Positions 44,749 through 57,800 of a stretch of 64,000 nucleotides of DNA are shown piece by piece. Made by a program: the position numbers and the translations under genes. The stretch comes from Primulina eburnea (lineage: Eukaryota > Streptophyta > Magnoliopsida > Lamiales > Gesneriaceae). The stretch lies in contig NC_133104.1 in NCBI RefSeq assembly GCF_022965805.1, positions 43,134,682-43,198,681 of the forward strand. Direction: 5' to 3'. Each line of letters starts with the position of its first letter. The stretch's first letter is position 1. Below the pieces are notes generated by a model. It was not told the DNA's origin, ran no database searches, and saw only the letters and a list, made by a program, of their open reading frames with translations.

Positions 44749-46607
44749 CGCCAAGCCTCCTCACCCAAATAGTTAACGAAACTGACCAGGCACCGAGATA
44801 TAACGCCAGGCAAGAGGCGATGAAGAGATTTGAAGAGTCAAAAAACACAGACACATCATGTATTAAAGAAGAGAGAGTTGATCGAGTTCCTGCAGACTGG
44901 GTCCCACTTTGACTGCCCTGTCCCAGGCAATGTTGGTCATATAGATGAAGCGTTACTGGTTATTCAAACCAGACATTGGCCACGTTCTAATATATTATAT
45001 ATATTTATTGTTTTGAAAGGTTTCATTTATTTATGATATTAAAAAATTAAATATGATATGTGATTTGTCGGATTTTTTTTATAGTTCTAAAATATTATAA
45101 TTAAAAAATATTTTGCAAAATTAAATATATAATTATAGTTAAATGTGTGAAATGTTAGTTTCGAAATTTAAAAAAAAAACTTCACCAAAAGTACTCTTGT
45201 TTTATTAATAGTATATATATTAGCATTATTGTGTATGTGTAGCAGACTTCCATGGTTTGTTTTTTGTATGTAATTATTTTTTGGAGTTAAATCTACTTTA
45301 AAAAAAACTCCAAACATTGAATGAATCGAGGATACAATTGATCAAAGAGGATAACTTCTTGGGTCTCGGAGTGGTAACCAAAGATCATTTTGTTGCGTTC
45401 GTTAGATTGTGTTATGGGGGCGGTTGTCATCTTTTTAATTGCTGTGAGGGAGGTATACATATTGACTCAGGATTTTAAAAACAATTCCTCCAAAAAGCCC
45501 CACTTGGGAATTTTTTAGTGTCAAGTCTCACGCACCAGCGATATTACATCGTGACAATCAACATGGACCTCATGATCGGTCAGTAATTGATACGTCCAGG
45601 GCATTTGCTGTTTGTACTAGTCAGTGCAACAAAAGATCTTTGAACACTGTTTCGTGTAAAGATGTAGTAGGATCATCGGCTCATCCATCATGCCCCCGTG
45701 GCAGTATAGTAATTGGAAGAGAAGGAAAAGCTTCCTTGGAGTGTAATAGGTGTGCTTACTCGTGGCTGCACAAGGGTTGAAACGTACGAGGATAGAGCGC
45801 CGCCTCAATATGGAGGTACTCGACTCTATAAAGATAACTGATGATGCTCCCTTCCCAAACTGGTGACTTGATCGTGTGACTATCCCACTTCCTTCAACGT
45901 GATGTGCGGTCTCTGTGCTTGTCCAATATCTAGCAGTAGCAGCATTTTTAGTTAACTTTTTCAACAAAAGTTTCTCTTTTTTTCTTTTTTAAAATCAAAA
46001 CGCGTTTGTACTAACCAACAACAGAGAGGACAACACAATAATGTAACATTTACTACTTTACTAAGTTCAGTTTCTTTAAGAACCTCTTTTGAGAAAACCA
46101 GAAGCATTTCTAGTGAACTTTTTCAACAGTGAAAACTCTAAAAATTGATATGAAAAACTGAGGAGAGTGTCCTAGCGTAGCCCCTACGACCTTAATGTCA
46201 GAGACTGAGAATATATGGGGAGCAGCTAAGGATGCTGCTAAAAACAATATAGTGAATGACCATAACTGAACACTCAAACCTATTATTTATTAGAGAATAT
46301 CTGGACCCTTGATGGGTCTGTCTTCCATTTAGGCTTGGGATGGCTCAAAGATAGTGGGCTCATCCATGGAGTATCATAAGTTTTTATTTAATTGCTCACA
46401 CAAATATTCAATTAAACATGAAATATTTTATAATGTAGTGGCAAGATGTTTGTTATGAATAAATACTCGGGTTTGATTTTCACATAATGATTGGGGTAAA
46501 ATGTGAGATTATTTTTTTAATTTATTTTGACAACCTTTCACCAAATTACAAATCAAACTATTCCCATTTATTTAATTAATTAACCTGCATAACTACGTAC
46601 ATTAAGA
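44749..46607. other. BON1 upstream and unassigned intergenic DNA
   Basis: The first few hundred bases are the BON1 promoter. A less AT-rich block at about 45300-46000 contains a 116-codon minus-strand frame that starts with a non-ATG codon and matches no family I know. I find no domain or splice pattern. The rest is AT-rich spacer. Confidence 0.45.
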
Positions 46608-46785
46608 GTGGGTCTCATGTGAGACCGTCTCACGGATACTAATCTGTGAGACGGGTCAACCCTACCCATATTCACAATAAAAAGTAATATTCTTAGCATA
46701 AAAAAAATATACTTTTTCATTGATAACCCAAATAAGATATTCGTCTCACAAATTCGACCGTGAGACCGTCTCACACAAGTTTTTA
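46608..46785 (+). mobile_element. MITE, GTGAGAC-palindrome family, copy 6
   Basis: This well-preserved copy begins TGGGTCTCATGTGAGACCG. It contains TGTGAGACGGGTCAACCCTA and CATTGATAACCCAAATAAGA, and ends with GTGAGACCGTCTCAC followed by ACAAGTTTTTACC. It is very similar to copy 7. Confidence 0.9.
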
Positions 46786-49186
46786 CCGTACACTAAACTC
46801 TATGAAAATGGATTTTAATAGTTTAATTCCGAAAAGTTTCAATATATAAATCCGTAGGCATTATAATAATTTTTTTTACAAAAATTATTTGTTGAAATAC
46901 TAATTGTGAGTATATGTAATGTTGGACTCCTAAGGACATGCAGGGTGTCATCTGGTCGGGCGATTCGGTTGGCGTATATTTTTTTCTTGAGTTAGAAGAT
47001 AAGTTGTTAAAATCGAAAATCAAATCTGATATCTCATTTCAAACTTGACCATCTGGTAACGAATTGCAGCAATGATTTGAAAGCGTTGTTTTTATTTATC
47101 AATTGCCATCCTCGGAAGATTCACCGCAATGTTCAAATCTTGTGTATTAAAACACATGAACATTAAAAAGAAAATTAACTTGAAAATCGTTTATTCGATG
47201 GGATCAACTCTCTTCCCTTGCATTGTGGAACGTTCTACATTCTCAGTAACTTTTAATTTTTTTTTAATGCTTTTTGAAGTGGCGAGACTTTGAAAATCAG
47301 TCTTTGGCTGATCCATGTACTTTGTTTTATTGATTGTTTAATATCATTAATTCATGAGATTTGATGATTTTTTTTTAGTCTCGCCGTTTCTCAAGACGGA
47401 ACTACGAATTTTAGTCATGATAGAAATAAGAGGACCCCACAATTACCGTCAAGACATAATTTTTATCGGGTTTCTCGATAAATACGGGAAAACCCTCAAA
47501 ACGATAGTGAAGAGTAGATGACCTTTCGAGATCTATTTCACACACATATTTAATATTTGGTCCAAAAACAAAGAAAACAAATAATGCCAGACTTTTGGGT
47601 GATTCAAATACGAGCAAAACCCGATAAGAGATTGCGAAAACAGATATGGCGTATCACGTGGTGTCCAATGTTGTCATCGTGCCCTGAAATAGAGGCCGAG
47701 GCCCACTGAGGTGTCTCTATTCAAACCAAACAATAATTAACAAGTAATGGCTAGATAATATAGACAATAATGTAAAGTTTGCAAAGTAAGCGAAACAAAT
47801 GTTTATGGATGTTAGAGATAAAGATTTCTATGTCAACTTTTCTTTCATTTAGGAAGAAATCCATTAAAAGAATTTGGTTTTACAATTTTTTTGTAACAAC
47901 TCACTACAACTATGATTTATCATTATCTAAGTTGAAACTCTTAGAGATCGTTTTACAAAATCTGGGTATTTAAGAACATTTGGTTCATCAGATAACAAGA
48001 CAACAAACAGCGGTTAGCTTGAAGGATTTGAGTTGGTATGGTAGCACAAAGTGATCCTTGAAACATCTTATATATTTTGATAAGTGTGTGCTAAGTGAAC
48101 ATCTTGAAGCATGATATCTCGAGTGTGGTAAGAAATATTGAATGAATATAGACATGAAAGATATAAGCTTGTAATTTATTCAACTAAACTTGTTCTTCAA
48201 TATAAAGTCTGCATATTTATAGTTGAAAAGTTTGAATGGTCAGAAGTACTTTTTAACAATCTTTTGTACTTGAGACCCGACGAAATGACATTGTTGTTTC
48301 AATCATTGTACAAAACATTAAATGATTATTTAATGTTTCTTTTTTTTTTTCGAAATTTTAGCTCATAGCTTCTAAAATGACATTTGGACATTTTGGGAAA
48401 AATTATTTCATTCGGAGTTGGTATAAATTATGCTATAATTATTTTTCAGAAGCAACCTGAGCAAAAATTTCGAAAAAAAAAAAGAAATATTAAATAATCA
48501 TTTAGCTATAATTATTGTTCAGAAGCAACTTGAGTTCAACGTATCCATTTTGAATTGTTCAAATATAAACGATGTGGCCAAACTACAACGATTTTGCTTG
48601 TACGTGATCGGAATACATGTGATCTACAGCTTGAGTTCTCTCAAGCAGTTAATATATATCCTTCAGTCAAAAAAACCTATAATTACGGATAATAAGCGAT
48701 TGGATCCTGAAACAGCTAGATACTTTATTTTGTCGTTCACAAAAACCGGGGTGATAGAAATATTCTGACACGAGCTTTTTTCAAATTTCCATTCGATTCT
48801 GGATTTTTATTTTTTAAAATTTTGTTTCGAATGGTAAGACAACACTGACTTTCTCTGAACCTTTGATCGATTTCGGTTCAAAAGTCATTGCCAAAATCGA
48901 ATATTTAGCTTCAAGTATGATTCCTAACAATAAAAAGATTTATTACATAATTCTTCGAGTACATATTGTGTGGCATTGGCTTATGGCTACTTTAAGTTCC
49001 CACCAAGCATCTTATTTTTCTACGAATATTCCCACAAATTTAATCCCGGATCAGATAATGCCAATCCATAACAAAATCATAAAGTTGACCACAATAATTC
49101 TGAGAGTTTACACCCGAAAGATATCGACGACCGCACCTTCCCATCACTACATGATGGTTTAATATTTAAGTGTGTACACACTTTGA
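46786..49186. other. AT-rich gene-free spacer
   Basis: About 2.4 kb with no open frame that shows a recognisable domain. Short open frames here have no splice context and no family resemblance. No repeat longer than about 20 bases was noted. Confidence 0.5.
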
Positions 49187-49365
49187 GTGGGTCTCATTTG
49201 AGACCGTCTCACGGATCTTAATCTGTGAGACAGGATTAACCCTACTCATACTCACAATAAAAAATAATACTCTTAGCATAAAAAATAATATTTTTTCATG
49301 GATAACCCAAATAAGATATCCATCTCACGAATACGTCACGTGAGACCGTCTCACACAAGTTTTTG
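49187..49365 (+). mobile_element. MITE, GTGAGAC-palindrome family, copy 7
   Basis: This copy is nearly the same as copy 6. It begins TGGGTCTCATTTGAGACCG, contains ATGGATAACCCAAATAAGAT, and ends GTGAGACCGTCTCAC plus ACAAGTTTTTGCC. It is one of the least decayed copies. Confidence 0.9.
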
Positions 49366-52280
49366 CCGACACATTTTTTGTGGGGAATGTGATACCAAGT
49401 TAACTTATAAGTCTCAAAATCAATACATTTTAGTCAGAACAAAATTTTTTGTCGAAGATGACGATATCTTGCTATCCATTGGATGAGTACCTTTCACCAA
49501 ACATTACTCCTTATTTCAATTTTTTTATAAGTATATTTTATTTTCATTCATGAAAAAGAATATTATTTTCTGTAAATATGAACATGATTGATCCATTTAA
49601 CGAAAAATATTACATATATATAATATAAATATATCTATTTGAATGGGTCTCATGTTATCATTGGAATGAATATTGTTGGGCTTACTTGTTAGAATAAAAC
49701 ATTTGAAACGCGATAGCTTTTAAGAGTACAAATTTATTGTCAATTTTCTAGTTGGATATGCTTGTTTGGAATCAACGACCCAGCAAACTGGCGTAATTAA
49801 TGAAATTCATCTTTCTAAAATCCAAGAAGTAATTTCACAGAAATAATAAACTTATTTAAAGCACACATGAACAAATATAACATTACTTTCAGCTGAAATG
49901 ACAACATAAGGAAAGACGTACACGACAAATTTGCGGTATTGCATGTTCGATTGCCAGAATAGAAAATAAAAGACATCACCCTACGCTTTTTACAATATTC
50001 ATTATTGTAAACCCCGTCTGTTCAAAAGTTAAAAACCAATACATGTCTATCTAATTCATATATGTAATTAAAAGTGATACATTTAAGGTAAAAATAATAT
50101 TTTTCATACATCGTATTGGGTTAGATATCTGTTTTACAAAATTGATCTGTATAACTGTCTTATAAGAATTTTTGTGTTCTGGTTTTACATATTAATTTAT
50201 TTTGAAATTTAAAAATATCCCACAAGCTATAAATTTTTTTTTTTTACAAAAGCACATAATTTGAAATCCACAATTTAAAAAAAAACAAAAAATAAATCAA
50301 ATGAAACGGTTTATAGAAGTTGGATTTTAATAGGATGCACATGAGTTCCAATTTAATTTTAATTTCTGGCCATAATTAAACCGATGAACCCACAAATTAT
50401 CAGACACGTACAAGCAACGTATTCAAGAAAGCCATAACTATATATAATATCGAGCTTAAAATCTTATAGTATAGTATTATTTAAGATTATCTTTTCATTA
50501 GGGATTGGGTGCTATGACGTGGGACCAATATAATTAATTAATTTATTATAGGGTAGTAGATGAATTAGTCAAATACCATCCGAAACGAAATAAAATTAAA
50601 TTCGTATTCAACATTAAAACACGTGCAAAATGCGCGAATTAGGTGGTTTCGATGACGTCCTATGTTTCTCTCTTGAAAAATTATCGTTTACATGACTACG
50701 TCAAATTTTAGTAGGAAAATATATTTAAAACACAGTCTGACAAATTAATTTTATACAAAAATAAAATTTTATATCCGAATCGATTGAAGAAAAAAATATT
50801 ATTATTAGTTTTTTACTATAGTTATGGAACGAGTCGATAACACAATATTTACTATTAAAATGAATTTATATTTTCCAGTTCTTGCCACGATAAACAAATT
50901 GAAATTATTTAGTATCTGATAATATATTTATTTATTAAAAAAAACCACAACTTTTCTTTTAAGTGTTAAAGGCATCCTCGTCCTCGTCGAAGAGAGGCAA
51001 TTAATTCACCAATTATTATTAAAGTAAGTGAGAGTTTAGAACGAGATAACTAAGGAGATCGAGACAACACGAAATATATATATCTTTAACTTATTATAAT
51101 TATATAATCCCTATAATTTATTTGTCATTCCCCGATCGAGTTATTCTCATGCCTATGTCCTAATAATAAAAAGTTGGATAATTTTTTTTTTAATCTACGT
51201 TTTATCCTATTTTTGAATATTTTAAGATATTTTAAATAATAACTACCTATGACTCAAATTTAAAGTGACTGAAGTTATAATTATGATTGATAATTTGAAA
51301 AAAATGTTGTTTCGTGCCGTTCGATCTGAAATCGACAATGACGAACTCGTAGGGTGTCGTTACAAATTATACGTATAATAACATTACCAAAAAAAATGCA
51401 ATGCATATAGTGGTTTGCCATTTAAAGTGAATATATAATATTTTCCATTTTAAAATCAGTCATGCAATTATAAACTTTTACTATGCATGTGTTGCAAATT
51501 GAGAATTTAATTTCTACCTGTATTTAAGTTGGAGTTATCGTGGGATCTAAGTGGATCGTTCGATCCTACTTGTGCCGGGGACACTGTTCCATGGGATTTA
51601 GATGGTTCAAATTTAGCCACATTTGTGATTTTAAAAAAAAAATAGTTGACTCCATGTACTTGTGACTAAATTTGGACCCTGAATCTATACATGAGACACT
51701 GTCTCTACATATAAGGGGAAATATTCCGATCTAGATCTTGAATCAAGTAGAAGGTGGAAGAATACATGTCTTGTCATCCGGAAACCAATAGGCGCACGTG
51801 CTGGGACCTCCCCTGTCGGGCTCCCTCCGACCACCGACCGACTTGATGCTTCGCCTACCTCGAACATTTCCCGCTGCTCATTCTTAATTTTGTAGCCAAC
51901 GCTCTCTTTTTTTCTGAGAGCCTCAATTGTCCAAATATTAAACAATTTTTTTTTATTGTATATTTTCATTAATTGTATATCAGTGGATGACATGAGGTAC
52001 ATCTATAACTAGTGGCGTACGCATACATTTTATTTATGAGTAACGTGATAGATGAATTTTTGTGATATCTTATAAAATTAATTATTAAGACATAAAATTT
52101 AATGACAAATCTAGGTAAAAAACCAAATCTAATCAATTCGATTTTCCTAAAAGTTAATGTAAAACTATAAAATAAAATAAAAATTGAAGCATGGGGTTTT
52201 TCGAATGGAAAAGTAAATCTGAATTTGTCGCCAAAAAAATTAGAATATTTGTTTTGTGGTGGAAAATGGACTCACAGTAA
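49366..52280. other. AT-rich gene-free spacer with a degraded MITE
   Basis: About 2.9 kb without a gene. A heavily decayed relative of the GTGAGAC MITE is visible at about 50014-50175. A minus-strand open frame of about 105 codons at 51685-52002 has no recognisable domain. It lies next to a poly-A/T tract and looks like chance or old transposon sequence. Confidence 0.5.
50014..50175 (+). mobile_element. Degraded MITE copy of the GTGAGAC family, copy 8
   Basis: The order AAAAGTGATA, then AAAAATAATATTTTTCATACA, then GGGTTAGATATCTG, then ACTGTCTTATAAGAATTTTT follows the family core, but the terminal palindromes are largely lost. Assignment is tentative. Confidence 0.45.
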
Positions 52281-52843
52281 GGCCTAGTTTGGTAGGTGGG
52301 ATTATGGGTGGATTGTTAGATAGTCTTTTGTTTGGTCCAATTAATAAATTTGAGATTGACTAATTGTTGGACAATTTTTACTGTTGGACTTGGCAAATGT
52401 ATCCATGCTTTCAGGCTGGATTAGTTTTATCCGAGTGGACTGAAATTAGCGAAGGTTTCTGAAAATAGATCGGCGACGGTTTCTGAAAAAAGATCGGCGA
52501 CGGTTTCTAAGCGGCGACGGTTTCTCAAGATCGACGACGGTTTCGTGCACTAATAAACCGTCGCTAAATGTCAAATTAGAGACGGTTTCACAAGATCGGC
52601 GACGGTTTCTCAAAAACCGTCGCTATTAGCGACGGGTTTTAAGAAGCCGTCGCTAATATTTCGGGGGCAAAGGGGAAGGGCAATTTCGTATCTTCATCAA
52701 AAAATTCAAAATTATCCTTCACTTAAAAATCGTACCAAACTTAATATTATTTTACACCATATATTACAATCTTACCACAATCATTTTCTTTATCATTTAC
52801 GTACTAATCATTAGTTTATCCTATCCTTCAACCAAACGGACCC
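52281..52843. mobile_element. PIF/Harbinger (Tourist)-like MITE
   Basis: The 563-base element starts GGCCTAGTTTGGTAGG and ends with CCAAACGGACCC. Read inward the ends match over GGNNCNGTTTGGT. It is flanked by TAA at 52278-52280 and 52844-52846, the three-base duplication typical of PIF/Harbinger insertion. It has no open frame. The middle contains the GCGACGGTTTC array at 52447-52656. Confidence 0.75.
52447..52656. repeat. GCGACGGTTTC direct/inverted repeat array
   Basis: About ten copies of GGCGACGGTTTCT or its complement AACCGTCGCT occur, several preceded by AGATC. The left half is in direct orientation and the right half adds inverted copies, so the transcript could fold back. It closely resembles the array at 12090-12290. 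Confidence 0.88.
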
Positions 52844-54225
52844 TAAGTGTTTAATTTGGTAGGTTGGTGGCATATCAATATTACCCTAATCAATTTTCTA
52901 AATCACTTGTTTAAACTGATTAATAATACACCTTATTCATTTTTAATTTTAATTTTTTTTAAAAATGTGATAAACACACGCACACACTGAATTATCACGA
53001 GAAAAAGAAACATAATAAATGAAAAAAAGTTATACCAACACAATAAATTTTATATAAAAATTAAAATTACGGAGCATGCACACGCACGGCATGCAAGAAT
53101 TGCTATTATATTTACATCGGTTAATACTTTGCATTCTTCCAATATATATTATACATACATATATATATATATATAGAGCACTGTAAACTTTCTTGACTTT
53201 TCAAAATTCAAACTAAAGGGAGAAAATTATTATCGATAGCGTAAATTTTATGTTTTAGAAAACTAACTAAATAATTAAGATCTGAAAATTAAATGAATCG
53301 GGGATGGATGAATAAAAAGTCAAACTTTTTTTTTTAAAAAAAAATAGCAGGCCAGGATTTTAATTTCCCATAGCCAATAACACAGATACACGTACGCTAT
53401 ATCTAGCAGCTAGGATGTTTAATTATTTACATTAAAAAAAACTTAGACAAGATCTTTAAATTATCCATAACCCATAAAGACAAGCATGATGCATGAGTGT
53501 CCCAATAACAAACGTGGCGGAAGCAAGCGCATGATAATAATAATAATAATAATAATAAATAATAATAATAAATAAAAGTAACCAAAGAGAGATTAATAAA
53601 TAGGGTAGAGTGTGCGCACTAAACCCATCCTACTATGCCCGTATTTGGCAAGACAACCCCAATTTCCCATGAAAACTAAACTTCTTCCCACTTAACGTTC
53701 ATTGACGACCCTAGCTATAACATACCAACAACAACTAACGCCGTCAAGATTTGTCTGCCGGTCCCCGCCACTGGTTACTTCTGGACAAGGCTCTGTTTGG
53801 TTTTATAACAATTTAGATCAACAATTCAAACTAGATATTTTTTGAGCATCTTCAAAATTCCCAATCACAAGCGGAAACTAATGCTCCATGTTTGAAAAAG
53901 ACAGTTGTTACTTAGATGAATTTCAAAGTTTAAACTTCTCCATTTTAAATGTGAGAATTTGAAATTCTATAAGAGGAATTTCAGCTCTAGTGGAATACAA
54001 AAAGAGATGTGATCAATTTAAAATATTAATATGAAATCATATCAATACATCTATATGTTTTATATCTCTTTTCTATGTGTAAAATAATTTTTTTTTTTAA
54101 AAAAATAATGATAATTTCACCTCAATTATACCATCATCGTCATATGTCAAATTTATCTTATTTTTTTAAAGTAAAAATTTTGGTTATCTTATAATTTGGC
54201 AACACAAGAGTGATTATGTTATTGG
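52844..54225. other. AT-rich spacer upstream of ARF2
   Basis: Gene-free DNA with an ATA-type simple repeat at about 53536-53576 and a short TA run near 53153-53176. No coding or RNA gene is recognised. Confidence 0.5.
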
Positions 54226-54396
54226 CAAAAATTTGTGTGAGACGATCTCACGAGTCGTATTTTATTAGACGGATATCTTATTTGGGTCATCGATGAAAAA
54301 ATATTACTTTTTATGCTAAGAGTTTTACTTTTTATTGTGAATATCGGTAGAGTTGACTCATCTTAAATATAAAGATTCGTGAAATCGTCTCACAAG
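54226..54396 (-). mobile_element. MITE, GTGAGAC-palindrome family, copy 9
   Basis: This minus-orientation copy begins AAAAATTTGTGTGAGACG. It contains TTATTTGGGTCATCGATGAA and TTTTTATTGTGAATATCGG, and ends GAAATCGTCTCACAAGA. It lies about 450 bases upstream of the ARF2 coding start, so it may sit in that promoter. Confidence 0.87.
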
Positions 54397-54846
54397 ATAT
54401 TTGTTCTATTTTATTTGATTACCAAACATGCTTTTGGGAATTTAACGAAAAGAAGGTATTTTATTATATAATATTAATGAATTTTTTAAAAATACGAATG
54501 ATCAGATTCATTTTCCCGAATATCCGGACCCCATTTGTCACCGCCTATTTCCGTTCTTACTCTCTCCCTACCCTTTCATTTGTCCTAACGATAGACTCGA
54601 CACGGGCACAGGAAAAATTCTCAAGGATGATTGAATTCATTCGCAGAAAATCCTCAGATCCCTCCCTGCTATCGCAAATTTTCTTACGTAGTCACGAACA
54701 CGCGTGAGGTGTGGGCTTTTGGGCTGATTCATTTCTTTTTCCCTATTGTTTTACCGGTTTTCAGAGTTGAATTTCCTTGGTTTTTGTTGATTTTGTTTGT
54801 GGGTTATGAGATGTGAGAGATCTGAGTTGAAAGTTGTGTATTGAGC
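54397..54846 (+). promoter_or_regulatory. ARF2 promoter and 5' UTR with possible upstream ORFs
   Basis: This region lies directly before the ARF2 ATG. An upstream ATG at 54627 opens a 26-codon frame ending at 54707. An earlier in-frame ATG at 54477 would make a 76-codon frame ending at the same stop. If the transcript starts upstream of 54627, these would be uORFs that limit ARF2 translation, as is known for some ARF genes. The transcription start is not visible. Confidence 0.4.
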
Positions 54847-57800
54847 ATGGCTGCTTCTGAGGTTCTGGTCAAGGGTTTTCGTGAGACAAATGATTGTGTT
54901 CCCAGACAGGAGAAACAGAGCTCAGGTTCCAGGAAAGATAATTCAGGTGAAAGTTTGGCTTATTTTGTTCCCTCTTTAATATCTTCTTCTGGAAATTTTG
55001 TCTATCTTCTGGTGACATCGATCGGAAGTTTTAATTTTTATTTATCACAGTGGATGCTGAGACAGCGCTGTACACGGAGTTATGGAAAGCATGCGCCGGT
55101 CCTTTAGTTCCGGTGCCTCGTGAAAACGAGCTTGTTTTCTATTTTCCTCAGGGTCACATAGAACAGGTGTGATTTTTGTTTTAATAGATTTTTGTTTTAG
55201 TAATTGTAACGTTTGGCAAGTTCTTGAATCTGAGAATACTTTTGTTCAATCTGTTTCCATTTTTGGCATTTTGAGTCCAACTGTTTTATTTTAATGCTGT
55301 TCGTTTAGATTTGTTAACTAGAAATTGGAGCTCACTAATCCTACGAGATTATAGATGTTCTCTCCGGAGAGCATGAAAGATAACTATGGTGGTTGTTTAA
55401 TGCGTTTCACAGATTAATGGGGCTTTTGTTTGATTTGATCTTTTATTGGAGTTTGTGGGGTTTATTGCATAGGTGGAGGCGTCGACTAAACAAAGTGCAG
55501 ACCTGCAGATGCCAGTGTATAATCTTCCTCCAAAGATCCTCTGTCGAGTTGTTGATGTGTATTTGAAGGTAAATTTGTTCCCTTAAACATAAATGAACCA
55601 ATTAGATTGTCTACAGCATTTTATGAAATTTGTATTGGTTTATTATCTGTAGAGAGTTCGTATGTTTTATATTTTTATGTTTCCATGAACAGGCTGAACC
55701 AGATACCGATGAAGTCTTTGCACAGATTATTTTGATACCCGAACCAAATGTGAGCTACAATTTTGTGCTATTTATATGAGCTAATACTTTGTGCTATTTA
55801 TATGAGCTAATACTTTGTCCTATTTATGTACTTTGGATGGAACTTTTTCACAGGGTAAGAGATATCTTGATTTTTTTTTCTTTCTGATGTGTTTTGCTAT
55901 TGCAGCAAGATGATAATGCCTCGAAGAAGGAGACTTTGCCTCCTTCACCACCGCATTTTCATGTCCATTCTTTTTGTAAGATTCTTACCGCATCAGATAC
56001 AAGCACCCATGGTGGGTTCTCAGTGCTAAGACGACATGCTGATGAATGCCTGCCCCCATTGGTTAGGATGAGTCCAGCCGAAGTCATGAGATATTATCTG
56101 ATTAGGGCTGTAAGATTTTTTGTGTTAGTAACAGTATGATTATATAACGTGACAGGACATGACAAAGCAACCTCCCACTCAGGAATTAGTGGCCAAAGAT
56201 TTACATGGAATTGAGTGGCGATTCAGGCATATTTTTCGCGGTAACGTTCTGATGAATCTCATTTCATGATTTGAGCTTATTCACTATATTCTGGATTGAT
56301 ATAAATCATGCTCAACCTTTAGAAAATTGAGATCATGTTAGTAGTTGTCGATTCTATCAACCAATCATGTGTATGTGTTTGTGTGTCTACGTACATAAGT
56401 CTTTGGGATAGTAAATGTGTCTTTGTTTTGTTATATAATGGCTCTATTTTACGTTTATGAGATAAGAAGTAATATTGACGTAAAGAAATGAAATTGGGTT
56501 TCGAAGGCAGTAGAAGAGAGTTTTTCAACCTGTAGAAATTGGTTAAAAGGTTGCTCAGGGAGAGCTAAGAGTCTAAAATATCGAAAAATCATTTACCAAG
56601 AATAGTAGTTATTAGAAACAAAACTGTTGCTCTATAATGCATGCTCGATTGCCCAAAAAAAGAGAGAGAGGGGGGGGGGGGGGGGGGGGTGGGAGGAGAA
56701 GATTAAAGAAAAGAAAGAAAAAGAAGAAAGAAACACATTCTTATATGATATGGAATCTGTGTTTATTTAGTAGATTGCCTTTATATACGAGCCAACTCTT
56801 GATTGCTTCTGAATGGAGGGTCGACTTTTGATTTTGTTTGCTTGATTAATCCCAGGTCAACCCAGGAGGCACCTCCTTCAGAGTGGGTGGAGCGTGTTTG
56901 TTAGTTCAAAGAGACTTGTTGCTGGGGATGCCTTCATATTTTTGAGGCTAGATACCAGTCTTACTTTTACGCCTTTATCTATGGCTATATTTCTATACAC
57001 CTGATTCAAAGGCTGCACAATTTCAGGGGGGAGAATGGAGAGCTGCGTGTTGGAGTTAGGCGTGCTATGAAACAACAGGGTAATGTTCCATCATCGGTCA
57101 TATCCAGCCACAACATGCATCTTGGTGTTCTTGCAACAGCTTGGCATGCTACTCAAACAAAAACCATGTTCACTGTGTTTTACAAGCCCAGGTTTTTTGC
57201 TCGATCTAACATATATCTCTCTCAGTGGCAAGCGTTATTGTTCTTCTAAATTTTAATCATCCCCTCAACACCTCACATTTTGGTCACAGGACCAGCCCGG
57301 CTGAATTTATTGTCCCTTATGATCAATATGTAAACTCTGTAAAAAGCAATTATTCGGTAGGAATGAGATTTAAAATGAAATTTGAAGGTGAAGAAACACC
57401 AGAACAGAGGTAGGTAGTATTTTTGAATGATATGCAACTTTTCTTTTGATTTCGTCGTGCTGTTTTATCATGTAAATTGTTTTATTTTAGGTTTACTGGA
57501 ACTATAGTTGGTGTTGGAGACTCTGATGCAAAACGATGGCCAAATTCAAAATGGAGATGTCTAAAGGTTTCTGTTTTTGTATCCCAATGAGGCTCCTTCT
57601 CCTCGTTGCCTTGTTAATTTTTTTGGCTCATAACATCCCTCAGTTGCTAATTTTTTCTCTTTATTCTGTTCTGAGAATTCTTCCTTTAATTTTGAATAAA
57701 GGTGCGGTGGGATGAAACTTCTGCAATTCCTCGACCAGACAGGGTTTCACCTTGGAACATAGAACCTGCTTTGCCTCCTAATGCAATGAACCCAATTCCA

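Noticed and set aside
45617..45967. 116-codon minus-strand frame
   Set aside because: It begins with a non-ATG codon and resembles no family. It is kept only as an unassigned region.
51685..52002. 105-codon minus-strand frame
   Set aside because: It starts in low-complexity sequence, shows no known domain and has no splice or promoter context.
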